DNA of 64,000 nt from Macrosoma leucophasiata (GCA_036365455.1 JAWQUS010000023.1:9362001-9426000); one strand, 5' to 3'. Counted from the stretch's first letter, positions 48,732 to 60,017 are shown. A program made the numbers and translations. Notes: generated by a model from the letters alone, not told the origin.

Positions 48732-49085
48732 ATGCATATGTATCTCGGCCTACAGTTTCGGCTAACACGAGTGTGAAGTTACACTTTAACTAACTCGTTT
48801 GATAAGTCGTATCCACGAGCCACGGTGGCCTGAAGCTCTAAGTTCAATCTCTAAGCTCTAAGTTTAAGTAGGTGCCTTGGTCCCGAGGCACCTACTCTCC
48901 GCAAGGAAGTAAAGTTTCTATGTAACCAATGGTCCACAGGGGCAAAAAAAAATATTGATGACTTCTAAATATTGGTAAAATAGTTTTATAACTTACTACA
49001 CGCATGAGTAAAGTAGTCTATCTACTATCTATTAACAGACGTCGAGACGGCTCGCCTTGTTTATTTTAGTTATTTTCACAGTATA

Positions 49086-50275
49086 ATGTCCTATGGCATT
49101 TTGCTATGGGGAAATTCCGCCGACGTCAACACTATTTTTGTACTGCAAAAGAGAGCTGTCCGGGCTATCTACGGGTTGAGTCCGAGGGTATCTCTTAGAG
49201 ATAAATTTAAAGAAATAAATATTCTGACTGTAGCTTCGCAATACATTTATGAAAATGTATTATATGTCCGTAAAAACATTAATGAGTTTCCTACAATAGG
49301 TAACAATCACAGTATAAATACTAGGAACAAATACAAGTTGTCCATGCATGCAACGCGGCTGAATAGGGTCAGTAATTCTTTTAGAGGTCAATGTATACGG
49401 TTCTTTAATCAAATCCCCAAAAACGTTCAAAGTCTATCGATCAATAAATTTAAGAAAGTAATGAAAGAACGTTTATATAAATGTAATTACTATAAGACCA
49501 GTGATTATCTTAATGATAATACGTCTTGGGATTATAGCGATCGCTGCCAGGCTATTTCATGATCCTGTGATTTCGTGTATTCAGTAATTAGTATCTACTA
49601 TTGTTAAGGGTTGAATAATGTGAATACCCTGGCTGAAAATGAATTCCATCTTTTATTTTGCCGTATGCATATCCGGAACAGTCATGCACGCTTAAATGTC
49701 TTTGCCTTTGGCGGCGTCGTGTGGCGGGTTGCTCACTTCCCTCTAAAATGGTCGAGGAGGGCAATGGCTGTCACATGCGTCATACTCGTGAACGGGTGCT
49801 GTTGGTGGGGACTGGTCTGTTCTGGTTTGCAGGGGCTACATCACATTTAGTAGATAGCAGTTTATTTGCATCTATGCTATGGACGTTGACATTATTTGAT
49901 TTTTCACGATAATCTGTACTAGATTTAAGCTTTCATTTAAAAGAGCTCTTACTGAGTTTGTTGGGTAGCGGAGTTCTTCTCAGTAGTGACTGCACTTGGA
50001 ACTCTGCTAAGTGAATAACATTGATCTTGACGAATAAGTTTTTCTTTTTCTTCATTTATTATCATTGAAGGAATTGAAAAATTTTATGATTATTATGTTT
50101 TAACCAAATAGTTTAAATTTAAATTTTTAATTTACTATTAATATATGATTTTTCTTTACTATATGTAATGGTTATTCGCTCTAGGTAGTTTATGATTTAT
50201 TGACGTTTTGAAAGTATCTGTAAAGATCTATTCGAAATAAAAATATTTTCTATTTCTATTTCTATATTTATTTTT
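49086..50275 (+). mobile_element. LINE fragment: reverse-transcriptase C-terminus plus 3' UTR
   Basis: ORF 49086-49562 encodes the thumb/C-terminal part of an insect non-LTR reverse transcriptase (SYGILLWGNSADV, LQKRAVRAIYGLSPR, VASQYIYENVLYVRKNI, RGQCIRFFNQIPKNVQ). An AT-rich 3' UTR of about 700 bp ends near 50250-50275 in the simple tail TTTCTATTTCTATTTCTATA. RT catalytic motifs and the endonuclease are absent, so it is a 5'-truncated copy. If the 5' exon of the TRIM-NHL gene at 52255 is real, the fragment lies in its first intron. Short pieces of the same 3' UTR occur at 27560-27870 and 45320-45660. Confidence 0.8.
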
Positions 50276-50334
50276 CGTGGTAGATACTAACACAAAACTC
50301 AGCAGTCTGTTTTTGGGAATATTATAGACATGAA

Positions 50335-50510
50335 ATTAGGTATGACACCGTATCACAACTGAGGTCTCAGGGGTGGCAAGTGTGGCAACGCATCTGTATA
50401 TCGACCTCTAGTTCTTTTGTACCTAGATGTAGGTATATAGGCTGCAGTCATCACTTAACATCCATGTTAACTGCATGCTTGTTTGCTACTTTCATTACGT
50501 TAAAAAAAAC
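50335..50510 (-). repeat. Family-A repeat fragment
   Basis: CTGAGGTCTCAGGGGTGGCA, GGCTGCAGTCATCACTTAAC, TGCATGCTTGTTTGC; head-to-head with 50600-50885. Confidence 0.6.
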
Positions 50511-50599
50511 GTAACTTAAAAAAATGATATTTTCTGATATTCTACTTCAGCACCCATTGCGGTAACAACTATACAATACAGTTTTATTGGGCATTATCT

Positions 50600-50885
50600 T
50601 TTTTTATGTTGGAAGTGGCAAACAAGCATGCAGTTCACATGGATGTTAAGTGATGACTGTAGCCTATAGACATCCACACAAAGACCAAGGTCAAAATGCA
50701 GGTGCATTACCACTCCTGAGGCCTAAGTTGTTATGCCTCTGTGCCGGAAATTACAGGGCCGTACATTACTACCTGACCGGACTACGATAGTGCTGAAAAC
50801 TACGATTTAGCGGCAAGTATATTAGGTAAGGCAGTGGTGCCTACGCCCGCGAGCTCCGTCACTGGAGCTCTAACACCAGTAAAAA
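50600..50885 (+). repeat. Family-A repeat, full copy
   Basis: TTTTTTTATGTTGGAAGTGG through GGAAATTACAGGGCCGTACA to GTCACTGGAGCTCTAACACC and AGTAAAAA. Confidence 0.7.
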
Positions 50886-51289
50886 GTAAAGTATCTAAAC
50901 AGATATCTACAACGTAGTTATAGCTATATTCAAGACAATCTATTGTCTTGTTATTTAGATTTCTGTTGTCATTCAGTAACACTTAAGGCTTCCGAAAAAT
51001 ATTATCAACGCATTTTTGTCGAGAAACCTAAAAGAAAACCACCCATTAATATTAAAATACACCAAACAACGCAATACTTTGAAACTTGGCACCAATAGCC
51101 ACTAAAGCCAGCCAAGTGTATCTTAAGTAGACCATTATGTTGATATGTATGCTTTGCTTTGTATAAACATAAAAAGTATCATGTCATGTGAATTGCTAAG
51201 AAAACTATTGGGAACATGTGGAAAAAGGATTATTGGCTTATTTCTTTACTGAATGTAGATCGCCTGTGTCAGGGTTCGGAAAATTAAAG

Positions 51290-51688
51290 TACGTATCAAA
51301 AAATATTGCACATCGAGCTCAGGAAAGAGACAATCGGCTAGTTTCGAGCGTTATCTCTGCTGCACACTGCCTACGTAGCACTGACAGTCCAGTATTGGAC
51401 AAAACATGGTCAATTTCGACTTCGTAGAGCGTTATCTCTGCTGCACACTGCCTACGTAGCACTGACAGTCCAGTATTGGACAAAACATGGTCAATTTCGA
51501 CTTCGTAGAGCGTTATCTCTGCTGCACACTGCCTACGTAAGCACTGATAGTCCGGTATTGGACAAAACATGATCAAAATGGTCAACAAACGTCAAAAAGG
51601 TAAGGCGCAAAAGAGATAACGCTCTACAGGCCCGAAATAAGCTAAAGTGTCCTTCCTAAGGTCGATGTGCAATCAATATTTATTTTAT
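51290..51688. mobile_element. Family-D fold-back MITE with internal tandem amplification
   Basis: Left end AAATATTGCACATCGAGCTC (about 51300), right end GGTCGATGTGCAATCAATAT (about 51660). Between them an 81-bp unit is repeated (starts of GCGTTATCTCTGCTGCACAC at 51348, 51429 and 51510), giving a 27-residue repeat on the minus strand that is not a real gene. Confidence 0.75.
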
Positions 51689-52254
51689 ACTGGTGGTAGA
51701 GCTCCAGTGACGGAGCTCTCGGGCGTAGGCACCACTGCATCACCTTATATACATAGTAAATTATCAAACTAAAAAAAAATCGACCTGGTATCACTATATG
51801 CAAAAGCATTTTTTTGCTTGGACGTATGTAACAGGCTCGTCTCGATACGGCACTGGTCCACTCCACCGGGCAATTAGAAAGCGCAAATGGCTCTAAGCCT
51901 GTATAATCTTCACAACGATTTACAACTGTCTAAAGACCTGCGCAGACGAAGCACTTTTATCCTAAAGGACAAAAATTCTTAAAGAATTTTCGGGATACTT
52001 TTAGTCCTTTGTGTGCGTTATTTCATACAGTTTACAAGAGATGGATAAAAAAGTACCCCGGGCAAAGTACCTCGTCTGCGCTGGCCTTAAGGAAGATCAC
52101 ATTATGAGGTCCGATCCTCGGCTTAGGGCGTTGCGGGGAGACACAAGACTTATGTGATTAGGGGTAGTAAAAAGCAACTCATTAATGTATAATTTCTACT
52201 ACATTTTTATCACTTACACGATGTAAAGTTAACCTAGGTTAAAAAGGTACTTAC

Positions 52255-52460
52255 TTTTTAGGTTTTGTCTCTGTACTTGTAAAACTATGTCCATCAGACT
52301 TCGTTGGAACAGGAGTAACACTTTGGGCCCTTATCAACTGAGGAACATTTTGTCCCGTGGGTGTAGCCGGTGTGATGGGCGGTCCATCATTATGAGATTT
52401 GTAACTATTCCACCGTTTTAAGTTGAATAAAGAGGTTTTCTTTTTCGATTTATCTGCCAT
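52255..52460 (-). CDS. Probable first coding exon of the TRIM-NHL gene
   Basis: From ATG 52460 (context CAAAAATGG) 68 codons plus two bases run to a consensus donor A|GTAAGTA at 52255/52254. The peptide starts MADKSKKKTSLFNLKRWNSY and continues basic and Ser/Thr/Pro-rich (ITPATPTG, VTPVPTKSDG). It ends in phase 2, which fits a cryptic acceptor ATGAGCAG|G at 47851/47850, where the RING exon begins, so Lys-Lys-Leu-Ser-Thr-Gly-Gly would follow. Same strand, no other gene between. The alternative is that the RING exon starts at its own ATG (47858) and this exon belongs to something else; the acceptor has a weak pyrimidine tract. A longer reading from an upstream TTG (52580) is not favoured. Confidence 0.55.
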
Positions 52461-52634
52461 TTTTGTGTAGCTCACACGATAAATATTGTCGCACTGAACA
52501 TTTTCCTTGGAATCGGCCACAATATTGTTATCTATTCTTACCAATTTGACGTAATGATTACTATTGATTAGATTACCCACAATTAGTTAGTAAGTATTGA
52601 TTTTGATTATGAGTCCTAGAGCTCTTTATTTTAT

Positions 52635-52910
52635 AGGTACTAGCTGACCCGGCAATCTTCGTATTGCCTCAGAATGAAATAATGTGTCAAAGGTTTGATA
52701 TATATTATACGGACTATTTGTACAGGAAAATAAAATTGTTGTTTTTACTATTTCCCTTACAATTTCTAAACCTTTCCTGTACTTTTGAAAATAATTTAAA
52801 ACCAAAATTATTTATATCAGTAAGGCCGTTATCGAGTTTTGGCAAGAATAACGAGCACGGAATAGATTTTTTATCTATTCTGTGATAACGAGCAGCAATT
52901 GATAGCCCAT
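52635..52910 (+). mobile_element. LINE tail fragment
   Basis: ACTAGCTGACCCGGCAATCT, TCGTATTGCCTCAGAATGAA and ATAATGTGTCAAAGG match 62486-62560 and are typical of lepidopteran LINE tails. Confidence 0.55.
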
Positions 52911-53319
52911 AATCAAAGCGCTTGCATCGCCCCTGTCGGTGATTATTTGATTTCTTGTATCTAATTTTATTGACTCGTGCATCATGCACCATGCACCATC
53001 ATGTGGTCAAAGTACAGTGAAAATTTCAAAAAGTGGCAATTCTATAATAGACTACGACTCCACGACCCTAGAGTAGGTACCTATACTTGTAAAAGAGAGT
53101 ATGGAACATTCTGTTGATACCTATTTTTATTATTAAGTATTTTTGATACGGCCTCTAATTGTTGTTGATTAACTAATCGGATAACAATTATCACCAAATT
53201 TAGATATAGATGCATCGACAATAATGGTAAAGTTCTAAATATAAATTAACTTGTTTTCTGTGTGAACCTTTAATAGAAATTCATATTTATATATGAATAG
53301 CCTTTCAACTCCTTTTTAC

Positions 53320-53680
53320 GGTTCCGAAGAGGAATGGCAACTTCAAAGATTTGGGCAACTTGTTCGTTGCCGGAACGGAATCCTTTTAGTTTCGTCATGT
53401 CTGTTTGTCCGCCTGTGTGGCACAGCCACTTTATTCTGAAACTATTCATACTACATACTACATAGTTGAAACTTGGCAGAGAGATCTACCTATTTTATGA
53501 GCCGCTTTGTTAATTTTTACTTGTTCGTTGTCGGAGCGGAATTCTTTTAGGTTCGTCATGTCTGTTTGTCCGTCTGTGTGGCACAGCCACTTTATTCTGA
53601 AACTATTAATTTAAGACTACATACTACATAGATGAAACTTAGCAGATGGACCTACCTATTTTATGAGCCGCTTTAATTTT
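53320..53680 (+). repeat. 161-bp direct tandem repeat, two units
   Basis: CTTGTTCGTTGCCGGAACGG at 53359 and CTTGTTCGTTGTCGGAGCGG at 53520 start units that both continue GTTTCGTCATGTCTGTTTGT-like, CACAGCCACTTTATTCTGAA and CTACCTATTTTATGAGCCGC. A typical repeat phrase, non-coding. Confidence 0.7.
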
Positions 53681-54097
53681 TTTTTATTGTATTTAATTTT
53701 ACATAGATCTTTACAAGCTACAGTACTTACCTTATAACTGTTTCACTTCAGAGCTATCTGTCAAATTAATTTTACTCCCATAAAAATAACTTTCATATCA
53801 GGAAGTTAAGTCGACACTTAAAGAAACTCACGACATAACGCAAGAGTTTAAGTATTATCGATAATAAACAATCGTATTCAAAGCAGTTGCTTTGTGTTTT
53901 ATTTATTTATGTTGGATGAGAAAGTAAAAACAAATGTGGGATTCGAGGTTGCCGTATTTTACATGATCATCACAACCTAACGGTATACCACAACGTACCA
54001 CGCGTTCGTCCCTGCGCCTAAAAAGGATATAATAAGCATGAGTTTATAAAAGCTACTCGGGTGGTCCAGTGAGTTGCGTCGAGAAGATACTTACTTA

Positions 54098-54840
54098 CTG
54101 GTGGTAGAGCTCCAGCGACGGAGCTCGCGGGCGTAGCCACCACCGCATTACCTAATTTACTTGCCGCTAAATGGTAGTGTTCAGCACTGTCGTGTTCCGG
54201 TCAGGTGGTAATGTACAGCCCTGTAATTTCCGGCACAGAGGCATAACACCTTAGGCCTCAGAAGTGGTAACGCATCTGCATTTTGACCTTGGTCTTTGTG
54301 TGGGTGTCTTTAGGCTGCAGTCATCACTCAACATCAATGTGAACTGCAAGCTTGTTTACAACTTACATTACATAAAAAAAACTTCTTTCTTTCTCTTAGT
54401 GGTAAAGCTCTAGTGCTCCTCTACGGCGCTTGGAGTAGCTCAAATGCTGGCATCATTACTGGTGGTAGAGTTCCAAGGAGCTCGAAGGCGTAGGCACCAC
54501 CGCATTACTTAATCTATTTTTTTTTGTCACAATGGGAAATGAAAGTGGGAAACAATCATGCAGTTCACATAGATAATAAGTGATGACTGCAGCTTATAGA
54601 CACTTACACAAAGACCAGATGACAAAATGCAGATGCATTCACTAAGTTAGTACCTAACTAGTTCTGAGGTCTAAGGTGTTATGCCTCTGTACCGGAAATT
54701 ACAGGGCCGTACATTACCACCTGACCGAAACACGATATTGCTGAACTACTACTGACTAACATTTAGTGGCAAGTATTTTAGGTAATGCGGTGGTGCCTAC
54801 GCCCGCAAGCTCTGTCACTGGCGCTCTACCACCAGTAAAA
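54098..54840. repeat. Large fold-back made of family-A copies
   Basis: A minus copy (54098-54380) and a plus copy (54527-54838) face each other, with a short extra minus fragment at 54460-54520 between them. Both outer ends are ACTGGTGGTAGAGCTCC / its complement. A further scrap follows at 54858-54890. Confidence 0.65.
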
Positions 54841-54951
54841 AAGGTCCAATCTGCTGCCAAATAGTAGTGTTCAGCACTATGGTATTCCGGTTTGCATAGA
54901 CATGTTGGTAATGGATTGTCATTTTATTTATTTTCTAAAATAATTATTTCA

Positions 54952-55122
54952 GGGAATCACTACTTCGTAAGTTGTATGAGTATTAATAGCCCTCTTCCTC
55001 AGACAGCAACAACACGAATTAACGAGTTATTTCAAATGATTAAGTATGAGGGATGTGCAAATATAACCGTGTTACGCAAAGACGATCCGGCAGATCAGGG
55101 TGAACAAGTTTACAGGCTGTGA
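54952..55122 (+). CDS. Possible terminal coding exon, unrecognised gene
   Basis: After a good acceptor (AATAATTATTTCAG, ends 54951) frame 2 is open for 56 codons to a TGA at 55120-55122. The peptide includes NHYFVSCMSINSPLPQTATT and RINELFQMIKYEGCANITVL, then RKDDPADQGEQVYRL. The mix of residues and the acidic tail look like protein. I know no family for it, no upstream exon on this strand was found and no close polyadenylation signal is evident, so it could be a relic. Confidence 0.35.
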   Translation, partial: GNHYFVSCMSINSPLPQTATTRINELFQMIKYEGCANITVLRKDDPADQGEQVYRL

Positions 55123-55254
55123 ATGTTTATCGCACATCGCTGCGCATGCGCCGTTTTCCAGACTAACTTATAAACTAGACTGCTGATACTTTAAGTGTTA
55201 AGTTATTCATCCACACAGTGAAGATTTGGTATTTCTGGACCCGAAAAAAAAGAC

Positions 55255-55450
55255 TATCGTGTTCTGGTCAGTTGGTAATGTACGGCCCTGTAATTTCTGC
55301 CACAAAGGCATAACACCTTAGGTCTCAGGAGTGGTAGCGCAACTGCATTTTGACCTTGGTCTTTGTGTGGCTGTCTATAGGCTGCAGTCAACACTTAACA
55401 TCAATGTGAACTGCATGCTTGTTTGCCACTTCCATTAGGTACATAAAAAA
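55255..55450 (-). repeat. Family-A repeat fragment
   Basis: TTGGTAATGTACGGCCCTGT, CTTAGGTCTCAGGAGTGG, GGCTGCAGTCAACACTTAAC, TGCATGCTTGTTTGCCAC. Confidence 0.65.
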
Positions 55451-56104
55451 GACATGTCCTAGATGTCCTACATCTTAAGCGCTTGGCAACCAAATGTGTC
55501 ATAGGGAAGATCACACTCTTCCGCCCAAATCAAAAAAACAAGTTTAGTAGAGACTTTTACAAAAAAAAAAGGATCAACGTCACACTTATGCATGAATACC
55601 TACTAATACTAAGTATACGAATTTTATATTCGTGAAAACTTACACGATACTTACCCCTGATAGAAAGTTTGCATGAATATACCTATTCTTTTGACAAAGA
55701 TTATAATGGTGGAAGAGTGAATGACAGAGATACGAAAATCTTTGCAAAAATTGGATAATCTCATGAATTTTTAAATCATGAAGTCTATTGCCAAGATTCT
55801 AGAAAATATCGGGTAGGCACAGAACAGTAATTTAGCGGCAGATAGAATCAACGCGGGCAATGAACAAAACAAAAAAAAAGATGTTGATTGTGTCTACTAC
55901 TGAAGTAACAGAACCTGAGGTTATACGACCAGTAAAACATTTAAACGGTGCAGTTATTCAAACGGCTCATCACCATTTTTAAAAAGGTAAACTTGATCCA
56001 GCACCTGTAACAATATTAGTGCTTTACCTTCTATACAAAAGCTTGATTTAAATATACCATACATGTAAATTTAAACTCAACCTAATTTACAGTCGAAAAA
56101 CTTC

Positions 56105-56315
56105 CGAATCACGGTTTCAATATGAAGGGAACTTGAATAGCAATAAACTTTCATTGAATTACAATCGAACGGGTGCGTGCGTTGTTTATTTGCAATGTGT
56201 TCAATATTCGCAATGCATTGAGAATGTCAGCAGTCTGACATCCCTGGACTGGCAGAATGCAGAATTAAACGAGACTTTAGCAACAGTATATGGTAGTTGG
56301 AAACAAATAAGTTGA
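56105..56315 (+). CDS. Possible terminal coding exon, unrecognised gene
   Basis: An acceptor CTAATTTACAG (about 56084-56094) precedes a frame that stays open about 70 codons to a TGA at 56313-56315. The peptide contains KTSESRFQYEGNLNSNKLSL, GACVVYLQCVQYSQCIE and SLTSLDWQNAELNETLATVY. The Cys spacing (GxCVxxxxCxxxxxC) is faintly like a CLIP domain but too short to call. AATAAA lies at about 56367, 50 bp beyond the stop, supporting a 3' exon. No other exon was identified. Confidence 0.35.
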
Positions 56316-56329
56316 ATTGTTAAGTAACA

Positions 56330-57600
56330 GTAAAGACAACAAGATACGTAAACTAGATATGGTTATCAATAAAGTAAACAGAAAAAACTTCGCACCAAAC
56401 TTTTTTAATGAAATATACAGAAATGTTAATAATTTTTGGGTCATTAGCGATATCAATTGTTAACTACAGATATTATACTTAGTTAATTTCTAGAAAATAT
56501 TTATGAAAATTTAAAATAAAACTTTATACATTATTTTTAAGTTTATTTAAAATCTTAATAATCAAAAAAACTATGTTATGTACAATAGTCACCTCAATTT
56601 CAAAAATCAAAATGAGCAGTAGTAGCAAGTAACACACAGAAGCACACATAAATGGCTTTACATTATTATCTCAGATTATAAACTAGGTAAGCTAAATTTT
56701 ACATTGATGATTTTACTGCACAGCCTTAAAGATCAAATAGAGTGTGGCTCGCTTTTAGTTATATGACATGTCGATCAAAGGGTAGCGCCTCTTTATTCAT
56801 TTTTTTTCGAGAGATGGTTTTCTCTACCTAGGTCTTCGCGGAGCATACTTTGAGAATCGCTGCTCTAACCCATCCATATAATGATGAACTCTCTATTTTA
56901 GCCGAGTACGAATAAATGATAATCTAAATGTATAAAAATTACTTGTAAGGAACTGTAAAGTTCCCCCGTGGTAATTTTTACCATGTCGTCCGATGAAAGG
57001 TGCTAAATGCACCTTTCATTTTCGAAGAGGCAAATTGTATTAGAGCTACTAATATATTGAAACTCGGGGACTCTACATAATAAGGCTAAGGTTTTTGAGA
57101 AGGATTTAAACATCATTAGCTATAATGTTTCTTAGCATAAACAGGCATTTAAGAGTTTTGATCTCTCCTTTACACTAATAAAATATTTGTGAGGTTTTAA
57201 GACATATTTTTATTTTAAAATTGATCGACAGAGTACAGTTTTACCTAATGCTGGCGCTGTCCCCGAAAATTTTAACGTGTCATCGGCTGCAGACGGAGAT
57301 TTTGAGGCCGGGAGGGAGAGGTTGAATATAAGTATGAATTCGATACTTTTTCTCTGAAATTCAAAAAGACTTTACTTGATAAATCCACTGGCTGTATTAA
57401 TTGCTTACCTACCCATAAAATATGAACTCCAGGCAAGATTGCTTCCGCACTCACAAAAAACACGGGGAGGAATATCAGACGTAGCTAGTTCATTATTTGA
57501 GATTTCACATAGCCATATCAGCTTTTTTCTGTTGTTCGTAAATATACGATTCATGTGTGCTCAACTCATTGCCTCGGTGGTGTTGTGTTAGTAGACTAGT
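56330..57600. other. Non-coding stretch
   Basis: AT-rich. A small inverted repeat (GGTGCTAAATGCACC) lies near 56999-57013. No repeat family or gene recognised. Confidence 0.4.
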
Positions 57601-57609
57601 CAGACTACT

Positions 57610-57960
57610 ACTGCTGCTCTGCAATCCTTAGTTTGAGCCTGGGGTCAGGGAGTAGGTACCCTCCTAAATGTAAGGGTCCGCGCATACTAACGGTGCGGCA
57701 CGGCACCTCGCCTCTACATACACTCATAAAATTGCAACGCTTGGCGTACAGATTACGGATTGGCAAATTGATCACAGTGGAGGTAGTTTTATCGCAGGAC
57801 GCTGCTGCCCATCTTGCGTTATTGCACATACCACTGTTCCATTGGAATGGTTTGACCGCCATTGTTCGGTTGACTGACTGTACGAGCGGAAGAATTATCT
57901 TCCACGAGACAATTCTTCTAGTGGGCGGTGGGGTCATCACGTCCCGTACCCGCAACTAAT
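57610..57960 (-). repeat. Family-E repeat
   Basis: GGAGGTAGTTTTATCGCAGG, CATTGGAATGGTTTGACCGC, CATTGTTCGGTTGACTGACT and TTCTAGTGGGCGGTGGGG match 42640-42830. Both strands hold ~110-codon open frames, which is repeat-derived. Confidence 0.55.
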
Positions 57961-58554
57961 GTGTATATTCGTGCCAAATTACAGTTTTGTAGTATAAACA
58001 GACTGAGCTTAGCTGCGAACACAGGGACGGAAGGGCCGACATGGTGTAACTATGAGGGTTCCTTGTAGGCTATGGAACCCTAAAAATTGACAGTTTGATA
58101 GTCCTGCTATATCGTTAATAAAATTATAAGGTAAATTGCAATACTTACCTACTTCATGTTAACTAGATGAGAAATATCTGAGCTGGACATAACACGGTTG
58201 GCTTGTTATCGCAGACTCTTTCAATATTTTTTTACATTTCGCACTAGTAAATATCAATTAGTGTTGCCGACATAAATAAAATCAGAGCAAGAATAAAATT
58301 ACTTTCACTGGTTTTAATGAAACAACTCGAATTCTAGACATATTTCTGAAATTAGTCTATGTTAGGAGTGTGCCAGTTGGATATGCGATTGGTTAATAAT
58401 CATTAGCCAATTAGAGCTACAGTTATGACGCATATTTTTTTAAGTAATTGGAACCTTGCCTATGTCCATCTAAGAACTAAAATATTATTAGATTACTCGT
58501 TGATATCTTGATACATTGGAACACCTAAGTATTATTTTTGTGAAGGATTTTTTT

Positions 58555-58850
58555 TTTTATTGTTTTATGTGACGAACGTGGCAAATAAGCATGCAGTTAA
58601 CACGAAATCTATACAAAAACCAGAGGTAAAAATATAGATGCATTGCAAATTAAATTGCTACCTTACCCCTGAGACCTGAATTGTTATGTCCCTGTAATAG
58701 TTATAACGGGGTATAATGCTTTTGAAACGGAACATGATAGTGCTGAACACTACCATTTGGCGGTAGATACTAGGTATATTACGTAATTCGGTAGTGCCTG
58801 CCTACGGCCTCGAGCTCCTACATTAGAATTATACCACTGGTTAATAACAG
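58555..58850 (+). repeat. Family-A repeat, diverged copy
   Basis: GTGGCAAATAAGCATGCAGT, CAGAGGTAAAAATATAGATG, ACTACCATTTGGCGGTAGAT, CCTACGGCCTCGAGCTCCTA. Confidence 0.6.
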
Positions 58851-58852
58851 TG

Positions 58853-59153
58853 TATAATCTATGACAACTGCCTCGCTAGCCTAGGCCCTGGGTTCGATGC
58901 CCGGGTAGGGGGTTTTCAGAGATAATGGTGAAGTCTTTTATCTCTGGTTTAATTGGGAATTTTCCATTTTCTGGAAATTTCCTAGTACCTTAAAGTTTGG
59001 TAATGTGCCCGGAGATGTCAACAGGCTCGCTACCTGTTACATGGGCCAAAACGTAACCGGCGAATCGTGGGTGTTTGTATGTATGCTTGAATGCAGGCAT
59101 TTGCCTCTGCCTACCCCTTCGGGGATTACAGGCGTGAAGTTACGTTATAATCT
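58853..59153 (+). mobile_element. tRNA-derived SINE, family B, with 8-bp TSD
   Basis: TATAATCT at 58853-58860 and 59146-59153 flank the SINE. The head is shortened (GCTAGCCTAGGCCCTGGGTT), then GTTTTCAGAGATAATGG, GTAACCGGCGAATCGTGGGT and CTACCCCTTCGGGGATTACA. Confidence 0.85.
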
Positions 59154-59159
59154 TTGAAA

Positions 59160-59730
59160 GGGGGCAAAGAACACTATCCATAATAAGTATATTTGTAATT
59201 CAAATCACATCATTCAATCAAAATCTGCGCAGCATGTACTTATCTAGTAACCTTTAGGTTCGTGACCGTAGATGATCATCTAATCGGAATTGTTGTGTCA
59301 TTTAGTAGGTAGAAAATAACTGCAATTAAGTGGTGGTGCCGACGTCTAAAGCTGCAGAATAGGCTGCAGATACATAAAAAAATACAATTCTGAGTTTTAC
59401 TTCACAAAATCCTTACAGTGGTCCATAAATGACACACTTACTCTACATTAAAATCGCCATAAAATGTAGTTTGTTCTACTATTATAAAGATTTTTTTTCA
59501 TTAAGTTTAGAAAAAATTAAATTATATAAACAGGAATGACTAGCCGACTACCGACTAGCCTGCTTGCCCCACGACATAAGTATACGTTCGTGTTGATACG
59601 AACAATACGATAAGTGAATTATTCTGAATATTTCCTTAAATTGCGACTGAACCGTATCACTCAGTTTCATCTCCTCTATGATATTCACAAAACGTGATAT
59701 GAATATATCGTATCATCTTGAACTACCTTT
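59160..59730. other. Non-coding stretch
   Basis: No open frame or repeat recognised. Confidence 0.4.
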
Positions 59731-59734
59731 TTTT

Positions 59735-60017
59735 TAATGTAATAAAAGTGGCAAACAAGCGTGCATTTCACATTGATGTTAAGTGATGACTGCAGCCTAT
59801 AGACACCCACACAATGACCAGAGGTCAAAATGCAGATGCGCTGCCACTCCCGAGGCATTAGGTGTTATGCCTCTGTGCCGGAAATTACAGAGCCGTACAT
59901 TACCACCTGACCGGAACACGATAGTGCTGAACACTACCATTTAGCGGCAAGTATATTAGGTAATGCGGTGGTGCCTACGCCCGCGAGCTCCGTCACTGGA
60001 GCTCTACCACCAGTAAA
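59735..60017 (+). repeat. Family-A repeat, best-preserved copy
   Basis: The unit runs from AATGTAATAAAAGTGGCAAA through CATTGATGTTAAGTGATGAC, CAGAGGTCAAAATGCAGATG, GGAAATTACAGAGCCGTACA and GTGCTGAACACTACCATTTA to CTCCGTCACTGGAGCTCTAC and CACCAGTAAAAA. No ORF and no tRNA boxes seen. At least a dozen full or partial copies in the window. Confidence 0.75.

Noticed and set aside
51319..51588. Minus-strand ORF with three 27-residue repeats
   Set aside because: It is the translation of the 81-bp tandem unit inside a fold-back MITE; no start context, no domain, and the frame is open only because 81 is a multiple of three.
57608..57959. Overlapping 108-115 codon ORFs on both strands
   Set aside because: They coincide with a family-E repeat present at three other places, with different frames there.
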